A stretch of 23,638 nucleotides of DNA, from the NCBI GenBank assembly GCA_003427395.1, contig BFEA01000334.1, positions 1,186,513 to 1,210,150 on the forward strand, in the 5' to 3' direction. The stretch's first letter is position 1; every line of letters starts with the position of its first letter. Source of the DNA: Chara braunii. Lineage: Eukaryota > Streptophyta > Charophyceae > Charales > Characeae. Below are positions 18,710 through 23,638 of this stretch, piece by piece. A model generated the notes under the pieces. It worked only from the letters and a program-made list of their open reading frames with translations. It had not been told where the DNA came from and ran no database searches. The translations under genes and the position numbers were made by a program.

Positions 18710-21598
18710 ATGACAGCACCTATCACCCTACTCATGGTCGTGTATAAGCTTGTAGCCAAAGCACTAGCAGATAAAATGATCAGTGTCATAGCAGACATTA
18801 TTCACACGATACAAACAGGGTTTATTACAGGACGTAATATCCAAGACAATATCCTTCTTATAAACAAACTTTTAAGAACCACACGCCAGTCCAAACACAA
18901 TGCAGCCTTCATCTTTATTGATTTTGAGAAAGCATATGACTAAAAAGCATATACTAGAATCACTATAAATAGCAATGTCGTCCCCCCATTTTACTTACAG
19001 AGATCGGTCAATCAAGGTGATCCTTTGACTCCCTTTCTATTCATTATAATTATGGAAGCCCTAACTGCCAATCTCAGTAAACACAAGGACATAAAGAGAA
19101 TACAGATCTGATCTATTCCAGAAGAAGCAATTCCTATCTGTTCCCTGTTTGCGGATGACCTCTCATTAATGGTGGACGCAACCATAAAGAATATTGAAGC
19201 AATTAAAGCACTGTTAAATAAATTTAGTGAATTATTTGACATGAAGGTCAATTGGGGACGCAACCATAGAGAATATGGAAACAATTAAAGCACGGTTAAA
19301 TAAATTTAGTGAATTATTTGACATGAAGGTCAATTGGGGAGATAAAACCCTAGGATGGTGGATTCATCATCAAGGGGTTAGACCACCAGAAACCCCTCGT
19401 ATTACATAGATCCCTAAAGAAATGACAATCAGAATCCTTGGCATCTCCCTATCAGCAGAAGAGAAACCAACGGCTAACGATGAAAGTATTATGCAAAGTG
19501 CCCATTCCAAATTTGAACTATGGAAAAACAAACATACTTCTAATATGGGTCGCTCTCTAGTGATCAACAACGTAATCCTGGCCTCAACCTGATACAAATC
19601 GGCAATATGGACACTGGATGAACCATCAACTAAATCTCTCCAACAACTGCTCCGAGCCTTCCTATGGAGAGGCAACCATGGCTACAAAAATGTCATTAAC
19701 AGAGTGACCTGGACTTTCATCATACAACCCAAGTCAAAGGGGGGGTTGGGGATTATCGATCCCTCTACTCAAACTATGGCTTTATCCATGCAACGGATTA
19801 AGAGACTTCTTTTTAATCCACAGACACCTTGGAGTGCCATGGCATGGGAGCAAATAAGAAGACTAACACCCCCCACTGGGAATGCGCTAGATCCAACAAT
19901 GTGGCTAGAAAACCGGGCATGGTCAATCCCAAGGAGCACACAAAGAAACCATACTGCCCAAGAACTTACGGATAAGGAAGCGACAAGACAAGACATCAGT
20001 AAAGACCCATTCTGGACAAAAATCCTCAAGACCTGGAGAAAAATTCCCTTGCCTGGAAAACAACCCCTCAACAGGTTGGAAGAGATTATTTGATAGCCAA
20101 TTTTCAACAATGAGTGGATCAGGGACTCCCAAGGCTATATTCTACACTGCATGGAGAACCCTTGGAAGGGTTGGATAAAAAAAGGTATAATAAGAATCAA
20201 AGATATTTGGGACGAAACAACTAGAGACTGGGTTCTCCCTGAAATCCTGCACACTAGGCTTAAATATTGTCATCACGTGAATGAAAGTCTAGATAGGATT
20301 GTGAACTTAATCCCTCTAGACTGGATTCGGATCCTCAAAAAAGGAAAGTCGTTGCAGGAAAGCGACTGGGTGGGTGTAAGAAACAAACCTCGTAGTGGGA
20401 AACATCCTTACCCCCCCCCGCCCAGGATTCATTAGTGCTCATATGTTTATTTCTCTTAAAGGAAGATAATTCAGTAACCCATCTCACTGAAAAAATGACA
20501 GAATGGATTCCAAAAGACCAAATTTTCAGAGTCAGGGTACTTCAAAAAGATTCCTCATCATGGATGGCCTTTAGACCAGCGTTCGACATCTCGGATCTCC
20601 CATTAGACCCAACAGGCTGGACATGGAATGCAAACAACAAGAAAGGGAGAAATCTCACTCGATCTCTGCACTCCCTATCAGTCAAATCGACCTATCGGAT
20701 GTTCAGACTTGCAATTAACCTCAAAGACAGAGTTGTAACGAGATGGATGCAACAATTAAATCTAAGTAAGGAAAACCTGAGACTAGTTCGTTGGTTCAAA
20801 GACGTAAAATCAAAGCCATCCAAGATTGCCTCGCTGCAGTGGCAAATAGCACATCGTTGCCTCCCCACTAATGAGTGGTTGATCAGCAGGCCCTCTCTGG
20901 AAAAGAAGGGGTTGACAGAACCTTGGTGTAAACTCTGTAAATCAGCCTTCCCTAGTAGGAAGATCCTAGAGACTATAGAACACATTTTTCTAGCATGCCC
21001 AGGCTCCATTTGGTTATGGAGATGGTGGGACCGCATCTGGGGACAGCTGGAAACATCTCAACCTTGGCCCTGGGGCTGGAAAGCAATTCTGCTAGAAGTC
21101 TGGTCCCCGGATCAAATGGACAATTTTACTCAGAACCTATTCACACTGGGAAGAAGAGCAATTCTCTGGGCAATCTGGCAAAGAAGATGCACCAATGGAT
21201 GGGAAAGGGTTAGACTTGACGGCCCAAAATTTACTGACAACATCAAACAGCAAGTGCAAAACAACATCCTGGTGCAGTGGGAAAAGCTAAAAGACAAATT
21301 ACAACACAACTCCTCAAAAGCAGACATCCTTAAAGCAATCAAATCTTTCAGCAGTGACTGGCTCGGGGGAGACAAAGGGGGAAATATTGGAAGGATAGAA
21401 TGGAAAGGCGAGACAGGAGACGAGGGGCAAAAATTAAATAGGGATTACAAACTGTTATTCGATAACTGGTCTGAGGTAGATCCCTCCATTCCCCTTCGTT
21501 CTATGCTAGACTTCCCAAACCCCTTCCCCCCATCCCCTAATGCTGTTGTCCCATTGTCATGCCATGGCCTGGAGGCCTATGAAGAATCAGATTCTTGA
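18710..21598 (+). pseudogene. LINE ORF2 remnant: RT and C-terminal domain, endonuclease missing
   Basis: Begins abruptly at PITLLMVVYKLVAKALADKM, the usual start of conserved LINE RT motifs, then QTGFITGRNIQDNILL and IFIDFEKAYD (first catalytic Asp). About 30 residues are missing before VNQGDPLTPFLF. The catalytic FADD box follows (near 19150). The frame carries TAA 18941, TGA 19109, TAG 19407, TGA 19590 and TGA-TAG 20091. Only two frame changes occur: the 82-bp duplication at 19174 and a C9 run near 20411. The thumb and C-terminus (KSKGGLGIIDPS, PIFNNEWIRDSQGYILHC) lead to a 387-codon open stretch (20435-21598) with a zf-RVT pattern: WCKLCKSAF and EHIFLACP (C-x2-C, H-x4-C). ORF2 normally nicks DNA with its APE endonuclease and copies RNA onto the nick. 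With no endonuclease this copy could not do that. Confidence 0.88.
19174..19337 (+). repeat. 82-bp tandem duplication inside RT
   Basis: Two adjacent copies, 19174-19255 and 19256-19337, both beginning GGACGCAACCAT and ending GGTCAATTGG, differ at four positions. The unit is just after the FADD box. Because 82 is not a multiple of three, it moves the reading frame by one, exactly the change seen between the RT palm and the downstream C-terminal frame. Confidence 0.95.
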
Positions 21599-21855
21599 AG
21601 GAGCACTTTGCAAGTAAGAGTTAGACACTGTACTGAGCAAGGATTAAAAGAATTCTCATCTGGCGCCCTACTCCGGGTGAAGAGGTTCAAGCCTGAACTC
21701 TGTCAGCATTATCAGAATTTTTATTATGACATGGGACGCTGGACCCATTTTCCAGCAGGTGCAGCTCCCCACCAATAGATGGAGCGACCAAAGGAAATCA
21801 TAATAGGGAGGGATGCTCTTATTACCCTACCTACCATGGTTTCAACGAGTCCTTA

Positions 21856-21890
<35 letters not shown>
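21599..21890 (+). other. LINE 3'UTR and poly(A) tail
   Basis: Non-coding DNA after the ORF2 stop, ending in 34 uninterrupted A's (21857-21890). The block GCTCCCCACCAATAGA near 21756 is shared with the truncated LINE end near 13928. A nearly pure tail hints at a fairly recent insertion compared with the other elements here. Confidence 0.85.
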
Positions 21891-21894
<4 letters not shown>

Positions 21895-22692
21895 CTGTTC
21901 TGTAGGTCCACCATGAACCTGTCGATGAGCAACATCTGTCTCAGACTGTTAGCAACATGTGGCACAGAGCATGAGCCGCATCTGTCCAGTTATGCTGAGC
22001 ACTTTAGTCCAGTATGTTGGCCAAATCTGGTCCATTACCTTGCCTTTTTAGTCGGCTGAACATGGGCAAGTCAGTTGACCATTTCTGCCCCAGTATGTTT
22101 GCCAAATTAGGCCAGCAAGTTGGCCCCACCTGCAGCTGATGAGTCAACCACATCCAGCAGACTCCTCATCACGACTGTATTGGACTGGAAAGATACTAGC
22201 TAGTTTACAATCACGATGAGGGTGTGATTTGCTCATGGGACGACGGTAGCTTGAGGGTCGCAGGAAAGAGGTAGCAGGTCATCTTGAGCCAGGTACTCCC
22301 GGAATGGGAGAAAGGCCATTCTTCTTCTTCAAACTACACATTCACAAGCTGAAACTCGTACTCTCATCAAGTTGGTGATGCATAATCTCTCTACAACCCA
22401 TTGGGACGCGTACTGTTGTTTCGGACGGCCAATGCTGCGCTCTGTTGTCTTTCAGCATCTGATTTCAGTATCTGCTTGTGTCCCTCTGGGATGAAGTGGT
22501 ATCGTTGGTGGGCTCTTGGAGGGTGAGTTGGGATCTGTGGGTTCAGGACTTAAATTGCCAGTACACACCATACATCGGTTGTAGGCCCCTTTCAGAGGCC
22601 GAAACGCGACGAAGGCCACCGATGGAATTTATCAATGGCGGCCTGGCCCCAACTTTTTCGGATAGGCAACGAGTTTCTTTTCAGCAAGGCTA
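21891..22692. other. No gene recognised
   Basis: Flank 3' of the LINE. Two related words, CAGTATGTTGGCCAAAT near 22011 and CAGTATGTTTGCCAAAT near 22092, suggest an old tandem duplication about 80 bp apart. Open frames here, such as 22478-22693, show no domain or plausible composition. Confidence 0.4.
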
Positions 22693-22911
22693 GGGCCGTG
22701 TACTGGTGGTTTAAACCACCAGTACTTGGCCCAGCTATCGCAGCCGAGCCTGGAAGTGCCCTGCGCGCCGTTTCCCGCCGAAGCGCCAATTCCATTTTTG
22801 TTTTCGGAAAGGCTGGCGGCGCCAGCCTTCTAGGTCCGGTTGCCCAAAGCGCGAACTTTGCGTAGCGTTAACGCTAAGGCCAGCGGTCGATATATGGGCC
22901 AAGTACCCAGG
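22693..22911. repeat. Palindrome cluster / foldback structure
   Basis: A perfect 26-bp palindrome (GTACTGGTGG-TTTAAA-CCACCAGTAC) lies at 22700-22725 and extends to 40 bp (22693-22732) with one pair of mismatched flanking positions. A larger inverted repeat pairs 22719-22749 with 22879-22911 around a core identical 12-mer, GTACTTGGCCCA. Inside it sit AAGGCTGGC-GGC-GCCAGCCTT at 22809-22829 and a perfect TAGCGTTAACGCTA at 22863-22876. No ORF is implied. It may be a small foldback element; its class is unknown. Confidence 0.85.
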
Positions 22912-23638
22912 ACTGCCGGTGCTATGTTCATTCTGAGAAAGCATATACTTTGGGACCAAATGCCCCAGGGTTGACACTAGCTTAGTGCAAACGTGGTTCC
23001 AATGGGCTGCCCTGCTCATCCAGTTGATGCAAATGTAGCTTACCCATCCATGCAACCTAGACATCCCAACAAACTGATAGAGACACAGGCGTGCACAGAG
23101 GTTGCTTACCGGAGGTCTCAGCCATGGTCAGGGACCACTCAGGATAAAATGGATCTTCTCATCTCTAAGGAGGTGGTAGAATGTCGTATGACGTCAGATA
23201 TTGCCAAACACATCTTTCAGGGAAAAGAACCCAAAGGACCAAAATGGCTGCTAATGGCTGTGTTCTCTGCATAGAGACACACAGTAATCCAATCTCAACG
23301 TGACCTGAAACTTGTCCTAGATAATGGGCCAGTGGTTTTTATTTTTTATTTTTTTAAGTCCATGGTGTTGTAGAGGCCAGTCACTGAGTACACAGTGATC
23401 ACCTGGAGCAGTAGGCCGTGGGTGTCCTGGAATATGAGACCACCTCCCATCCCATCCTCACGTCAATACTCCTAGCGCACCCGCTATCCCACTATCCTAC
23501 CTCAGTGTGACCAGCACTCAGGACCATTACCCTACCAATGGGAAGGTAACTTGGACCGAACAGCAGTGATAGGCACCAGGGCTGATAGGTTGCCCAGCCC
23601 TGGTGGAAGCGGAATCGGACAAGCCTTGTCGAACGGGA
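22912..23638. other. No gene recognised; terminal hairpin
   Basis: No supported gene. An open frame at 22993-23274 (93 codons) has no recognised domain and no splice or codon evidence. Hairpin CACCAGGGCTG / CAGCCCTGGTG at 23574-23584 and 23595-23605 is perfect with a 10-nt loop. A short TCACTG/CAGTGA pair lies near 23381-23398. Confidence 0.4.

Larger units (their letters stand above)
15188..21890 (+). mobile_element. LINE retrotransposon (family A), internally deleted
   Basis: Order is pyrimidine-rich leader, ORF1 with zinc knuckle, ORF2 RT with FADD box, zf-RVT-like C-terminus, 3'UTR, then 34 A's at 21857-21890. It is an L1-like plant-type LINE by these features. The left end is approximate. 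The endonuclease half of ORF2 is missing between about 18690 and 18715. A target-site duplication next to the tail (GAGGCTGTTCTG follows it) was not located on the left, so the 5' end may be altered. The downstream ORF2 is less decayed than the gypsy element. Confidence 0.88.

Noticed and set aside
22993-23274. 93-codon open frame on the plus strand
   Set aside because: No domain, no homology I recognise, ordinary chance length, and no supporting splice or promoter signal.

Overview
This window looks like repeat-rich nuclear DNA from a plant-lineage eukaryote. The best guess is a charophyte green alga close to Chara. The basis is the two-ORF LINEs with zinc-knuckle ORF1 and a zf-RVT-type C-terminus, a Ty3/gypsy pol, a long (AT)n microsatellite, genomic poly(A) tails and no compact bacterial-style genes. 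Several peptide stretches of the gypsy pol and LINE ORF1 resemble repeat-derived proteins I remember from Chara braunii. That is recall and was not checked. I found no intact host gene, rRNA, true tRNA or CRISPR array.

Layout. (1) 1-1726, minus strand: LINE ORF1 remnant (family B), split by a ~520-bp foldback element at 1104-1625. (2) 1727-3960: mostly non-coding, with an (AT)31 tract and, on the minus strand, a tRNA-like Pol III unit (A box, B box, T-run) abutting three 14-bp repeats. (3) 3961-6527, minus: decayed gag-like ORF with a coiled coil and a zinc-knuckle remnant. (4) about 6869-12700, minus: Ty3/gypsy element in normal order (gag, zinc knuckle, protease, RT, RNase H, integrase), broken by stops and frameshifts. 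The end of its integrase forms one arm of a 41-bp inverted repeat. (5) about 13400-14057, plus: a 3' end of a second LINE of family A type. (6) 14264-14558: tandem repeat with a ~125-bp unit. (7) about 15188-21890, plus: LINE family A with pyrimidine-rich leader, long ORF1, an ORF2 lacking its endonuclease half, a 3'UTR and 34 A's. (8) 21891-23638: no gene recognised; a cluster of palindromes at 22693-22911.

Nothing here can be working together as a living pathway. It is a record of nested insertions, internal deletions, inverted and tandem duplications, and stop codons of the TGG-to-TGA and CAG-to-TAG kind. The most informative signals are structural: the inverted duplication of the pol end, the 82-bp duplication that alone accounts for one LINE frameshift, the foldback element whose removal re-joins a LINE reading frame, and the tRNA-like unit with reiterated 5' flank.
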